Positions 34,601-43,800 of a stretch of DNA of 64,000 bases are shown piece after piece. Made by a program: the position numbers and the translations under genes. The first letter of the stretch is position 1; each line of letters begins with the position of its first letter. Under the pieces are notes generated by a model, which saw only the letters and a program-made list of their open reading frames with translations, was not told the origin of the DNA and did no database searches. This stretch comes from DT-110 sp964342305 (lineage in GTDB: Bacteria > Bacteroidota > Bacteroidia > Chitinophagales > Saprospiraceae), in contig CAYFGK010000008.1 of assembly GCA_964342305.1 (NCBI GenBank), positions 23,305-87,304 on the forward strand. The letters are read 5' to 3'.

Positions 34601-34841
34601 AGGTGACACCACCGTTGTCTGTTTTCCAGACGCCGCCCGAGGCGACGGCTACGTAGTACTTTTTGGGTTGTTCGGGGTGTACGGCAAAGTCGGCAATGCG
34701 ACCGGAGGTAATAGCCGGACCAACACTCCGGAACCGTAGTCCCGATAAGCTGACGTCTTCTAATGCAACAGCTTCGTTATTGTCTTGGGCCCAGCTTGTC
34801 AACGTAAACAGCAGGGCAAATAGAAATACAGGTATGCGCAT
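31614..34841 (-). CDS. Secreted sortilin/VPS10-type beta-propeller protein
   Basis: The 1075-aa protein starts at ATG 34841 with a signal peptide (MRIPVFLFALLFTLTSWA-Q). It is built from BNR/Asp-box repeats typical of sortilin/xyloglucanase-type propellers (SGGVWKTDNGGVTF, GVYKSMDGGKSW, GVYISDDGGETW, ALYKSTDRGETW, GFYKSTDLGASW, KLFRSDDRGNSW, VFFTTEGGNEW), covering about residues 40-720. A FnIII-like C-terminal part (FTITDDEGNIVRKLKQSP) and a helical tail with RQFAPIKQRVMDLLEEQWP follow. Such proteins are often annotated as glycosyl hydrolases, but no catalytic acid pair is clear. The location is periplasmic or outer surface. Confidence 0.85.
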   Translation of the reverse strand: MRIPVFLFALLFTLTSWAQDNNEAVALEDVSLSGLRFRSVGPAITSGRIADFAVHPEQPKKYYVAVASGGVWKTDNGGVTFTPLFDSQPVYSTGVVTLSPHNYSEVWVGTGENNGQRSVAYGDGVYKSMDGGKSWKNMGLKESNHIGSIVVDPDDPNRVYVAAMGPLWSEGGERGVYISDDGGETWRNTLEIDEHTGVSQVVQHPTNPDVLFATAYQRRRHVFTYFGGGPGSALYKSTDRGETWVKSQRGLPGGDLGRIGLAISPANPDITYAIVEAAEGRGGFYKSTDLGASWQRQSGYSTSGLYYQEIVADPVDPDRVYAMDTYMQYTDDGGKTFQAVGEGYKHVDNHALWIDPDDPEHLLAGCDGGIYESYDRASTWHYKPNLPVTQFYKVALDNDEPFYNIYGGTQDNFSMGGPSRTTSENGIPNHDWYMTHGGDGFESQIDPNNPDIVYAQSQYGGLVRYDRSSGEELGIKPIAREGENDYRWNWDAPLHVSAHEEGRIYFAANKLFRSDDRGNSWEVVSDDLTRQINRNELPVMGRIWGMDAVAKHQSTSPYGTIVAFHESPLNEEILIVGTDDGLIQITTDGGDTWREVDNIPGVPERTYVNFVLASQHDPSTMYAAFNHHKYGDFKPYVYKSTDMGNTWEAIQGNLPEKGSAYSLAEDHESEDLLFVGTEFGVFFTTEGGNEWKQLKGGLPTIAVRDMAIHPREDDLVLATFGRGFYVLDDYSSLRTLPDVLDEPGALMSVRDPWLYLEKSPLGRSGNGFQGHSYYRGDNLGPVAMITYYVKESPATLESERKKADSQARKDDQAGTMPTYDELRAERDELDPYLLFTITDDEGNIVRKLKQSPRAGLQRMEWDMRYASVDPVRPRRNSSGNLVAPGTYSVVMELYHRDEFIPMGYSTSFTVKALGNTVLPAPDREAKTAFQREVAMMNQEVSRVNNRLGELADQLRHIEAAIMQTEQDQKGLFRAYQSVADTLASIREDLNGDPVARALEIDQELTVSSRIRTVNYQQYNTTSAPTKTHRDNLAIVRRQFAPIKQRVMDLLEEQWPALMEQLQEAGAPYVPYTLKY

Positions 34842-34922
34842 AGTCTCTGTTTTTGTTCTTGTTTCAAAAGATAGCAAAACAGTCAGACATTGCGCATCAC
34901 CTGCCGGTCAAGCCTTATCGGG

Positions 34923-35777
34923 TTACCAGTATAATTCTTTTGCCATAAGGCGATCGATAAACCGATACAGGGTCTCCGTATGGCCGTCGCTCGTAGCAAA
35001 TACCTGTGCACCCCGGTTTTCCAGAAAATTGGCCTCTTCTTCGGTCAAACGTCCAACTCGTTCATCGTTCGTGGCATAGAAAAACCAAAGATTCGACAGA
35101 TCAGCCCCAGCCAGTAACCTACTATAACGGGGCTGTCCGATCGCACCTTTCAGCATTTGCCGGAACTGATAGGCTGAGGTTGTTTTTGTATCGGCAGGCT
35201 GTGGAATGAAGGTGCGGCCATTCACCGAATATGCACCATTATACCCTTGCAAATGGTGATCGACGGCATCGGCGGGGTCGTCAACACGGCCAGCAATTAG
35301 CACGTACCGGTCAGCCAAATTATCATGAGTGGCCAGGGCATGCATACCGATGTAAGCACCGTAAGAGGTACCGATCACCATCACGGTTTTTCCACGCTCT
35401 TTGAAATACCGGATCGAGCGGACAAGTATCTCCGTGGTTTGTTCCACGGCTGCTTTTGCCCGATTTGGGGAAGGAAGATCACGATACATCAGATCCGGAT
35501 CCCAGGTTTGTGCCTGATGAACGTAGGCAATGGTGTATTGAGCATACTTTGGGATGTAACGGTAGGAAGTGCGCCCTGATTCTTCTATCGTCAATCGATC
35601 CGAGGGGCCTCCCTGGCAAATGAGTAGTACGGTATCGCTTTGCGGATTGCCGTCGGCCACCCAAAGTCGGCTGGTATCGGCAGGTAGTGGCTTTCCGGGG
35701 TCAAACGCTTCCTGTGTTTGCGCAAAAAGCAGACCAGCGACTAACAAGAAAATAATCAGACAGAGGCTTGTTTTCAT
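34923..35777 (-). CDS. Secreted alpha/beta hydrolase-like protein
   Basis: The 284-aa protein has a signal peptide (MKTSLCLIIFLLVAGLLFA-Q). An alpha/beta hydrolase fold is suggested by LLICQGGPSD (oxyanion region), VMVIGTSYGAYIGM (nucleophile elbow, Ser about 136), ATNDERVG (acid) and SDGHTETLY (His). The triad therefore appears complete. The sequence is otherwise divergent and no substrate is evident. It is upstream of the sortilin-like gene on the same strand (81 bp), and the fucosidase gene is divergent on the other side. Confidence 0.75.
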   Translation of the reverse strand: MKTSLCLIIFLLVAGLLFAQTQEAFDPGKPLPADTSRLWVADGNPQSDTVLLICQGGPSDRLTIEESGRTSYRYIPKYAQYTIAYVHQAQTWDPDLMYRDLPSPNRAKAAVEQTTEILVRSIRYFKERGKTVMVIGTSYGAYIGMHALATHDNLADRYVLIAGRVDDPADAVDHHLQGYNGAYSVNGRTFIPQPADTKTTSAYQFRQMLKGAIGQPRYSRLLAGADLSNLWFFYATNDERVGRLTEEEANFLENRGAQVFATSDGHTETLYRFIDRLMAKELYW

Positions 35778-35908
35778 GGCTTTTTACTTAAAGACTCCGG
35801 AGGTTCTCGATGGTCCCAAAAAGAGCCGTTTTTTCCGGTTCTTTTTTTCGCCTTTCGGCAAATGCCTACCGATTCAATAAGACTTCGTAGTTTTCCCACA
35901 AAGACATC

Positions 35909-38608
35909 ATGATGATCTACTTGCGCTACTGTTGCCTGTTTTTGCTTACGCTATCCCTGGCCTGCACAGAAGAGGTACCACCTCCCGAGCCCTTCGGAGC
36001 CATACCTTCCGAGCGACAATTGTCGTGGCACGATATGGAATACTACGCCTTCGTCCATTTCAATATGAACACCTTTTCCGGAGAGGAATGGGGACACGGT
36101 GAGGAACCGCCTACGCTGTTCAATCCCACCGAGCTCGATTGCCGCCAGTGGGCCCGTACTGCCAAGGCAGCCGGCATGAAAGGCATTGTGATCACCGCCA
36201 AGCATCACGACGGGTTTTGCCTGTGGGATTCGGAGTATACCGATCACGATGTGGCAAGCAGTGATTGGCGCGATGGACAAGGCGATGTGCTTGAGGATTT
36301 GGCGGAAGCCTGCCAGGAGTATGGCCTTAAAATGGGTGTTTATCTATCGCCCTGGGATCAAAACAGCCCCGTCTACGGCACCGATGGCTATAACGAGTAC
36401 TTCATGAAGCAACTCACCGAAGTACTCACCAACTACGGGGATATTTTCGAGGTTTGGTTCGACGGTGCGGTGGGTCCCGAATACAAAGGCAAGCAACCTT
36501 ACGACTGGGACGGTTTTATTGCCACCGTACGCGAGCACCAGCCCGGGGCCGTCATCTTCAGCGATGCCGGTCCCGATATCCGCTGGGTTGGTACCGAAAA
36601 AGGCTTCGCCAACCCCACCAACTGGGCGACCCTGAACCGTGACGATTATTTCCCAGGCACCCCTCGCTACGTGGAGCTGCGATCGGGCAATAAAAACGGT
36701 ACGCACTGGCTCCCTGCCGAAGTAGATGTTTCCATTCGTCCGGGCTGGTACTACCACTCCGGCGAGGATGATCAGGTAAAAAGCGCCGATCACCTCGAGC
36801 TCATCTATTACAATTCGGTGGGTCGCAACGGAAACCTCCTGCTCAACCTGCCGGTCGATCGCCGGGGCCTCGTCCACAAAAACGATTCGGTGGCTCTGAT
36901 GCAGCTGCGGCAGCGTTTGGATGCCACGTTCTCGGATAATTTAGTGGCTTCCGCCAAAATAAGGTCGGAGGATACCCGCGGGCGCGCTGCGGTTTTTGCG
37001 GAAGCAAACCTGAACGACGGGGACCCCGACACCTACTGGGCTACTAAAGACGAAGACACTACGGGCACCTTTACCCTGCGCTGGCCCGAAGCGCAGACAT
37101 TCAATGTGGTCGAGCTCGAAGAATACATTCCGCTCGGACAGCGGGTCGAAGCCGTAGCCGTCGATGCCTGGATGGATGGTGACTGGCAAACCGTAGGAGA
37201 AGCTACTTCCATCGGCAACAAACGATGGATCAGAATTCCAACGACCACTACCGATCGTCTGCGGGTACGCATTACCGATGCCATGGCCTGTCCCGTTATT
37301 CGGGAAGTGGGCATTTACTACCGTCCGCACGATAATTATCTGCTGGAATCTAAAGAAGCCTTCGACGAGCGGATGAGCTGGTGGCGGGATGCGAAATTCG
37401 GCATGTTCATCCATTGGGGGGCCTACGCTGTGCCCGCCGGTCGGTACCATGGCAAAACGGTGGAAGGCGTCGGGGAATGGATCATGAATACGGCCCAGAT
37501 CCCCATCCCGGAATACGAGACCTACGTTAAGCAATTCGATCCGGTCGATTTCGACGCCCGCTCCTGGGCCCGCCTGGCCAAAGAGGCTGGTATGGAATAC
37601 ATGGTCATTACCTCCAAACACCACGACGGCTTTTGCCTTTGGGATTCGGAGGTGACCAACTACGACATCGTGGATGCCGCCCCCTACCAAAAAGACATCC
37701 TGCGCGATCTGAAGCAAGCCTGTGATGCCGAAGGTATTCGCTTAGGATTCTACCACTCTATCATGGACTGGCACCACCCTGATGCTACCGGGGAAAACTT
37801 TCCCAAATACAGGGACGAGTACCTGATCCCGCAGGTACGGGAATTAGTGGCTGAGTACGACCCGGCTATCCTCTGGTTCGACGGGGAATGGATCGGAGAG
37901 TGGAGTGAGCCTCAAGGCAAAGACCTCTACCAGGCCGTGCGTGCTATGAAGCCCGATATCCTGATTAACAATCGGGTCGGCAAAGGTCGCCAGGGCATGC
38001 AGGGCATGAACCGCGACCGGGAATACGTGGGCGACTTCGGCACCCCGGAACAGGAAATCCTGGACTACGGCTCGGCCGAACTCGACTGGGAATCCTGTAT
38101 GACCATGAACGACAGCTGGGGCTTCAAAGCTGACGACGACAACTGGAAATCTACCCAAACACTGATCCATAACCTGGTAGATGTCACGGCCAAGGGTGGT
38201 AACTACCTGCTCAACGTGGGCCCGGATGCCCGCGGACTCATACCTGCGCCCAGTGTGGAGCGACTGCAAGCCGTGGGGCAGTGGCTTGATACCAATGCCG
38301 AAGCTATCAAGAAAACGACCATGTGGACCACCTGGCAGGAGGGTGAAACCATCCGATACACCCAAGGCGCCGATGGACAGGTTTATGCCATTGCCCTGGC
38401 ATGGCCGGGTGAATCGCTGAGTCTGAAAAATATTCGTCCCGCTCAGGGTACATCGATTGAATTATTGGGCTATGCCGATCCGCTATCTTGGGAGTACGAC
38501 GGAGAAACGGAGGTGACTGTACAACTTCCCGCCCGGGAAGAAATAAAAGTCGACTACGCCTGGGTTTTCCGGATTCAGGAAGGTACTCCGGTGGCGGCAA
38601 TTGACTGA
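35909..38608 (+). CDS. Two-domain alpha-L-fucosidase (tandem GH29) lipoprotein
   Basis: The 899-aa protein is a lipoprotein (LLTLSLAC, Cys19) with two GH29-like catalytic domains. Domain 1 (about 30-335) has TAKHHDGFCLWDSE and the candidate nucleophile Asp185 in EVWFDGAVG. A discoidin/F5-8C-like module (about 345-472) follows. Domain 2 (about 480-790) repeats TSKHHDGFCLWDSE and has Asp658 in ILWFDGEW. The chain ends in a beta-sandwich (about 800-895). GH29 enzymes release alpha-L-fucose by a retaining mechanism. The two halves are clearly homologous but not identical, so they may differ in linkage preference. The start ATG is at 35909. No SusCD or sulfatase is adjacent. Confidence 0.9.
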   Translation: MMIYLRYCCLFLLTLSLACTEEVPPPEPFGAIPSERQLSWHDMEYYAFVHFNMNTFSGEEWGHGEEPPTLFNPTELDCRQWARTAKAAGMKGIVITAKHHDGFCLWDSEYTDHDVASSDWRDGQGDVLEDLAEACQEYGLKMGVYLSPWDQNSPVYGTDGYNEYFMKQLTEVLTNYGDIFEVWFDGAVGPEYKGKQPYDWDGFIATVREHQPGAVIFSDAGPDIRWVGTEKGFANPTNWATLNRDDYFPGTPRYVELRSGNKNGTHWLPAEVDVSIRPGWYYHSGEDDQVKSADHLELIYYNSVGRNGNLLLNLPVDRRGLVHKNDSVALMQLRQRLDATFSDNLVASAKIRSEDTRGRAAVFAEANLNDGDPDTYWATKDEDTTGTFTLRWPEAQTFNVVELEEYIPLGQRVEAVAVDAWMDGDWQTVGEATSIGNKRWIRIPTTTTDRLRVRITDAMACPVIREVGIYYRPHDNYLLESKEAFDERMSWWRDAKFGMFIHWGAYAVPAGRYHGKTVEGVGEWIMNTAQIPIPEYETYVKQFDPVDFDARSWARLAKEAGMEYMVITSKHHDGFCLWDSEVTNYDIVDAAPYQKDILRDLKQACDAEGIRLGFYHSIMDWHHPDATGENFPKYRDEYLIPQVRELVAEYDPAILWFDGEWIGEWSEPQGKDLYQAVRAMKPDILINNRVGKGRQGMQGMNRDREYVGDFGTPEQEILDYGSAELDWESCMTMNDSWGFKADDDNWKSTQTLIHNLVDVTAKGGNYLLNVGPDARGLIPAPSVERLQAVGQWLDTNAEAIKKTTMWTTWQEGETIRYTQGADGQVYAIALAWPGESLSLKNIRPAQGTSIELLGYADPLSWEYDGETEVTVQLPAREEIKVDYAWVFRIQEGTPVAAID

Positions 38609-38717
38609 GTAAGATTTTGGATGGAGAGGGTTCCTTTGCCTAAGGATTGGGATTTGCAGTTAACCCCTGGACTTTGTATGCTCACTAGCCTTATACCACG
38701 ATCTCTTTTTCCAGGAA

Positions 38718-38845
38718 AAGAATGGGCAGTGCTCAGTGCTGGGTGCTCAATGAATAGGTTGTTACACCTCCAGTATCGTCTCAATTGATCTCAACAAACT
38801 CACAATTAGTAGTGAATTGAGCACTGAGCACCGAACATTCAGCAT
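38718..38845. repeat. Inverted repeat of CAGTGCTCAGTGCTC type
   Basis: AGTGCTCAGTGCTGGGTGC (38726 on) faces GAGCACTGAGCACCGAAC (38819 on) as imperfect inverted arms about 60 nt apart. A related single arm is at 26940-26960. No gene is seen in 38609-38860. TTAACCCCTGGAC and ATTAGTAG stretches have no recognised function. Confidence 0.5.
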
Positions 38846-38860
38846 TATCTTACTTCTAAA

Positions 38861-38936
38861 AGTGAGCTTGCGAACGGTCTAAAAAAGACCCGTACGGGGA
38901 ATGGTCTAACAGTGATCCGTACGGAGAGCGGTCTTA
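38861..38936 (-). repeat. Stop-codon-anchored CCCGTACGGG repeat, copy 3 (two units)
   Basis: On the - strand it reads TAAGACCGCTC, TCCGTACGG, then GACCATTC, CCCGTACGGG, TCTTTTTTAGACCGTTCGC. The leading TAA is the stop codon of rsmI. The layout matches clpP (26709) unit for unit. Confidence 0.75.
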
Positions 38937-39605
38937 CCCAGCACCGGCGACGACGATCACGATCTCCCCTTTGACGACGCCCTCGCCTTCACCGTAATAG
39001 GCGATCAACTCCGCCAGGGTGCCGCGCCTGATCTCTTCGTGGACTTTGGTAAGCTCCCGGCAAACGCAGGCCTGGCGGCCGGAACCGCAGTGCTCCTGCA
39101 GTTGCTCCAGGCATTTGACCAGGCGATAAGGCGATTCGAACAGGGCGAAGGTGTGCGGTAATTCGGCCAGGTATTTCAGGCGGGTCTGGCGGCCCTTTTT
39201 GTGGGGCAGGAATCCCTCGAAATGAAAGCGGTCGCAGGGGAGACCCGAGCCCACCAGTGCCAGCACAAATGAGGTCGCGCCCGGTAGCACCACTACGGGA
39301 ACCTCCGCCTCCGCACAGGCCCGAACCAGCAAAAAGCCGGGATCGGAAATACCGGGGGTGCCGGCATCCGAGATCAGGGCCATAGTCATACCGGTTTGTA
39401 GTTCTTCCAGCAGGGCGGGAACGGCTTTATGCTCGTTGTGCGCATGGTGCGCGCGCAGGGGCGTTTCGATTCCGAAGTGCTGAAGGAGCTTGCGGGACGT
39501 TCGGGTATCTTCGGCCAGGATGACATCGACCTCCCGGAGCACGTCGAGGGCGCGCAGCGTGATGTCTTTCAGATTACCAATGGGGGTCGGAACGAGGTAT
39601 AACAA
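38934..39605 (-). CDS. rsmI: 16S rRNA (cytidine-1402-2'-O)-methyltransferase
   Basis: The 223-aa enzyme is a tetrapyrrole-methylase-fold methyltransferase that modifies C1402 in 16S rRNA. The pattern is YLVPTPIGNLKDITLRAL, VILAEDTRTSRKLLQHF, ALISDAGTPGISDPGFLLV, LPGATSFVLALVGSGL, FHFEGFLPHKKGRQ and ALFESPYRLVKCLEQL, all standard for RsmI. The start is a TTG at 39605, as no ATG fits the conserved N-terminus; only 14 bp separate it from purS. The stop TAA lies in the CCCGTACGGG repeat. It is the last gene of the pssA-purS-rsmI run. Confidence 0.95.
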   Translation of the reverse strand: MLYLVPTPIGNLKDITLRALDVLREVDVILAEDTRTSRKLLQHFGIETPLRAHHAHNEHKAVPALLEELQTGMTMALISDAGTPGISDPGFLLVRACAEAEVPVVVLPGATSFVLALVGSGLPCDRFHFEGFLPHKKGRQTRLKYLAELPHTFALFESPYRLVKCLEQLQEHCGSGRQACVCRELTKVHEEIRRGTLAELIAYYGEGEGVVKGEIVIVVAGAG

Positions 39606-39619
39606 AGCGATGGTGTGGG

Positions 39620-39880
39620 TTAGGCTTCCTCGGCCACCTTCAGTTCGAAGGTATAGGATTCCATAATCAGATTAGCCAACAGTTTTTTGCAGGCGGTATC
39701 CACTTTTTCGCGGGCGGCCTCTTCGCTGTCGGCCTCCACGTTCATCAGTATGTGTTTACCGATACGCACATCCTCGATACCGTCGATGTGCAGGTGCTTC
39801 ATATTATTAGCTACCGTTTTGCCCTGTGGATCCAGTAACTCCTTGTGGGGCATAATGTCAATTTCAGCAACGTATTTCAT
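39620..39880 (-). CDS. purS: Phosphoribosylformylglycinamidine synthase, PurS subunit
   Basis: The 86-aa protein is the small PurS subunit that assembles with PurL and PurQ in purine biosynthesis. The sequence MKYVAEIDIMPHKELLDPQGKTVANNMKHLHIDGIEDVRIGKHI matches the family. The rest (DSEEAAREKVDTACKKLLANLIMESYTFEL) gives the usual beta-alpha-beta shape. ATG 39880 is chosen, since a longer frame upstream lies inside pssA. The ATG overlaps the pssA stop by 4 bp (ATGA). PurL and PurQ are not in this window. Confidence 0.93.
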   Translation of the reverse strand: MKYVAEIDIMPHKELLDPQGKTVANNMKHLHIDGIEDVRIGKHILMNVEADSEEAAREKVDTACKKLLANLIMESYTFELKVAEEA

Positions 39881-40581
39881 GACGTCTTTTTTCGGGTTGT
39901 CCAATACTGCCCCAGTGAAAGTAAAATGTACAATACCATGATGGGCAGCAATGCCAATTCGCGCAGCCCGATCAGGGCAACTACGGCAATGGCAGCAAAG
40001 ATAAACTTTATCTCGTTGCCTCCCCACCGCCGTGCTTTGAATTTCAGGCTAAACATCGGTAGCTCGGCCACCATGAGGTACGACAGCAGCGCGATCAGGG
40101 GATAGAGCAAATAGCTCTCGCTAAAAAGACTGGCTAGCCCAAAAGCATCCTGATCGATCCACAGGAAATACCCAACCACCAGCAGGGTACAGGCCGGAGT
40201 GGGCATACCGATAAATCCCATTTCCTGTCGGGTGTCGAGATTGAAAGACCCCAGACGATAGGCCGCAAAGGCAGTAAGTACAAACGCGGGTACCGCTGCC
40301 CAGTCCACGGCCGGTGTATCGCGAAGTAGTGTGTACAGAATGACGCCCGGCACCAGGCCGAAGGATATGACATCAGCCAGGGAATCGAGTTGTTTGCCGA
40401 GTTCCGATTGCACACCCAATGCTCGCGCTACCAGTCCGTCGGCGAAATCAGCCAGGCCGGATACCACCACGAGCACGATACCTAATTCCGACTGTCCGTG
40501 GAGAAAGGCTACCACAGCCGTACTTCCGGCCATCAGGTTAATTAAAGTCACTACATTGGGAATCAGGGATCGATCTAACAT
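39877..40581 (-). CDS. pssA: CDP-diacylglycerol-serine O-phosphatidyltransferase
   Basis: The 234-aa membrane enzyme makes phosphatidylserine, the precursor of phosphatidylethanolamine, at the inner membrane. The CDP-alcohol phosphotransferase motif is DFADGLVARALGVQSELGKQLDSLAD (DxxDGxxAR..G..DxxxD), starting near residue 45. The N-terminal LIPNVVTLINLMAGSTAVVAF and several further hydrophobic helices agree with a polytopic protein of this family. The final residues are basic (RKKTS). The gene overlaps purS by 4 bp, which links it to a purS-rsmI operon of unrelated functions. Confidence 0.93.
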   Translation of the reverse strand: MLDRSLIPNVVTLINLMAGSTAVVAFLHGQSELGIVLVVVSGLADFADGLVARALGVQSELGKQLDSLADVISFGLVPGVILYTLLRDTPAVDWAAVPAFVLTAFAAYRLGSFNLDTRQEMGFIGMPTPACTLLVVGYFLWIDQDAFGLASLFSESYLLYPLIALLSYLMVAELPMFSLKFKARRWGGNEIKFIFAAIAVVALIGLRELALLPIMVLYILLSLGQYWTTRKKTS

Positions 40582-40832
40582 TTGATTTATTTACTGGATA
40601 GGGACCCAACCATTTATCCCGATTACCCCCTCTAACTCATGGGGATTGGATAACAACGGACACTTAGCCGTTTAAGAAAACGTTAATCAGGTAGTTAGGC
40701 AATCTTTTTTCAGGAAAAATTGTCCAATTATTACGATACTATTTTGGCTTCCGCTTCCACGGTTATCTGGGGCGTGTTCATGGACTGGCATCCGGTACAT
40801 GTTTCAGTTGAGAAAACTTATCCCATTTGACT

Positions 40833-43800
40833 ATGCAAATACGGATTTTACTGCTTTGTTCTTTTTTTTGCGCAAGCACCCTGACTTTACTGGCCCAACC
40901 AGCTAATGACGAATGTGCCAATGCACTGGAATTGACAGACATAGTGGATTTTTGTTCCAGTCCTGCTACCTACACCAATGCTCAGGCCTCTCAATCCAGT
41001 CAGGAAACGCCGGGCTGCTTCCCGGATGATCCAAATAATCCACACAACGATATTTGGTTCCGCTTCACAGCGGTCGCTACCGACGTAAACATTCGCGTGA
41101 TCGGAGCAACGCGCCTGAATACGGGCGGCACGCTGCGCAATCCACAACTAGCCATTTACTCTGGTACCTGCTCGGACCTCACTTTGCTACAATGTATCTC
41201 CGATAACATGAACAACAACGTCGCCCAGACCTTTGAGAATGACTTGAACATAGGCGATACTTACTACATACGCGTCAGCGCCCGTAATTCCAACGTAGGA
41301 TCCTTCCAATTGTGCGTAAATAATTTCAACGCAGTGGCCAGTCCATCCAGTGATTGTGTCACCGGACAGGTCCTTTGTGATAAAAGTCCCTTCACCGTAG
41401 ATTTTGTTAATAATTTCGGAGAAGTGCGCGATGAGATCCCCGACGTTTTTTGTTCCGGCACCTTTGCGGTGGAAGAGGAGCAATCGACCTGGTTCAAATG
41501 GACCTGCGACGAGGCAGGCTCCCTGGAATTCACCATCACACCGCTCAACCCCGATGATGATATCGATTGGGCGTTGTATGAACTAACGGGGGGAATTGAC
41601 GATTGCTCCTCCAAAAGACTATTGCGTTATAACATTTCCGGGGAAGTGGTGGGTGCCCCCATCGAAGAATGGGAAGATTGTACCGGCGCTACCGGTCTGC
41701 GGGAAGGCGACGATGACGAGGCTGAAGATTGCGGGTGTGATCCTACCGACGACAATTTTTCCCGTGCTTTGGATATGCAAGCCGGACGAGTCTACACCCT
41801 GGTCATTATCAACTATAGCCAGTCGGGTTTTGGCTACAGCCTTTCCTTCGGTGGTGACGGTACCTTCGTAGGTCCGGAGGCTAACTTTGCCACTGATCTC
41901 AACGGGGGAACGGCTTGTGTAGGCGAACCGGTGACCTTTACCGACGCTTCTTCTTTTCCGGGCGGACTGACCGACTGGGAATGGAATTTTGGCCCTACGG
42001 CCCGCACTACTGAAATCCAGGGTGAAGGTCCCCACCCCATCACGTTTGATCGTCCAGGCACTAAGTCCGTACTGCTAAGTGTTACCAGCGAAGATGGTTG
42101 TGTGGTCAATACGGTAGGGATTGTGGAAGTCGTCTGCTGTGATGATCATTTCGAGACGGCCGGAGCCGTTACGAATTTGTCGTGCTCTGCCGAACCGGAG
42201 GGAGCTGTTGATATTGATGTCAACAGCAATTACCCCATCGAAAGTTACGAGTGGAGCAGTGGAGAAACCACCGAGGACCTGACAGGCATCTTTGATGGTA
42301 ATTATTCGGTACGTATTGTGGACGAAGCCACCTGCGATACGACCCTCAACTTTACGGTGGAAGCACCGGAAGAATTCGAGCTTCAGGCCGACATACAAAT
42401 GCCCACCTGCAACGGCGGCACTGACGGAGCCGTGACCATATCCGGAGAGGGGGCCACCGCTCCTTTCCGGTACAGCTTTAACGGCGGACCTTTCGGGGAG
42501 GAAACAACGTTCGAAAGTCTTTCGGTGGGTGATTATACCGTGGAAGTAACCGATGGAAACGACTGCAATTTCGATACCGTCATAATGGTCCGCGAACTGG
42601 AGCTGGAACTGGACCCTACCGTGGATGCCATCACCCCACCTTCCTGTAACGGACTTAGCGACGGCCTGATCGACGTAAATATCAGCAACGGACAGGGGCC
42701 ATATCAATATAATTTTAATGACGGTCGGGGTTTCCAGGATGCGAATAGCCTGGCAAGTATCACGGCAGGGACCTATCAGGTAAATGTACTGGATGACAAT
42801 CTCTGTGAGGGGAATTTCACTTTCGATGTGGAGGACTTTGCCCCGGTAGGAGTCGCCGTTGACCAGGAAGACATCAGTTGTTTTGGCCTGACCGATGGCT
42901 CCATCATGGTAATGGGTACCGGAGGAACCGGCACGTATACCTATTCGTGGCAAGACGGTAGCAGCGGTCCCGACCGGATGGAGTTACCGGCAGGTGAATA
43001 CCCTATACGGGTGACCGACGGAAATGACTGCCCTATCGATACCGTTATTTCTCTTACCCAACCCCCCGAGATCATTATTCAGGATATCGATGTAGTGGAT
43101 GCCATTTGCTTTGGTGACGATAACGGGCAGGTTCAGCTATTAGGCGATGGTGGGTCTCCCCCTTACCGGTACGCCATTAATGGTCAGAGTCCCCAGAATG
43201 ATAATCTATTCCTGGGCTTGGGTGCAGGTACCTATACCGTTCGTATTGAGGATGTGGAAGGTTGTTTTAGCGAAGCGGAAATAATGGTCGGTGAACCCGA
43301 GCAATTACTGGTTGATGCCGGAGCCGACCAATTGATATCGCTCGGTGAGGATGCCGATCTGCGTGCGGTATCGAGTGCCCTCCCGGTTACATATACCTGG
43401 ACACCATCGGAGGAATTGAGCTGTGCTGATTGTTCCAGCCCCATTGCCTTCCCATTCAACACCACAACCTTCCAGGTTCTCATCGAAGACCCTACCGGTT
43501 GTACTGCGACTGATGAGGTATTAGTCAGCGTTGCCAAATTACGAGAGCTCTATATTCCCAATGCTTTTTCCCCCAACGGAGATGGTGATAACGACTATTT
43601 CACTTTATACGGTGGCCCCTCCGTGGAGCGTATTCAAACCTTGCGCATTTTTGACCGCTGGGGTAATCAGGTGTACGAAGGAGAAGATATTCCTCCCGGC
43701 ACCGAAGGTGAAGTACTGGGATGGGATGGCACCTTCCGCGGACGCGAGATGAAGCCCGCCGTATTTACCTGGATGGCCGAAGTTCGTTTCATCGATCAGG

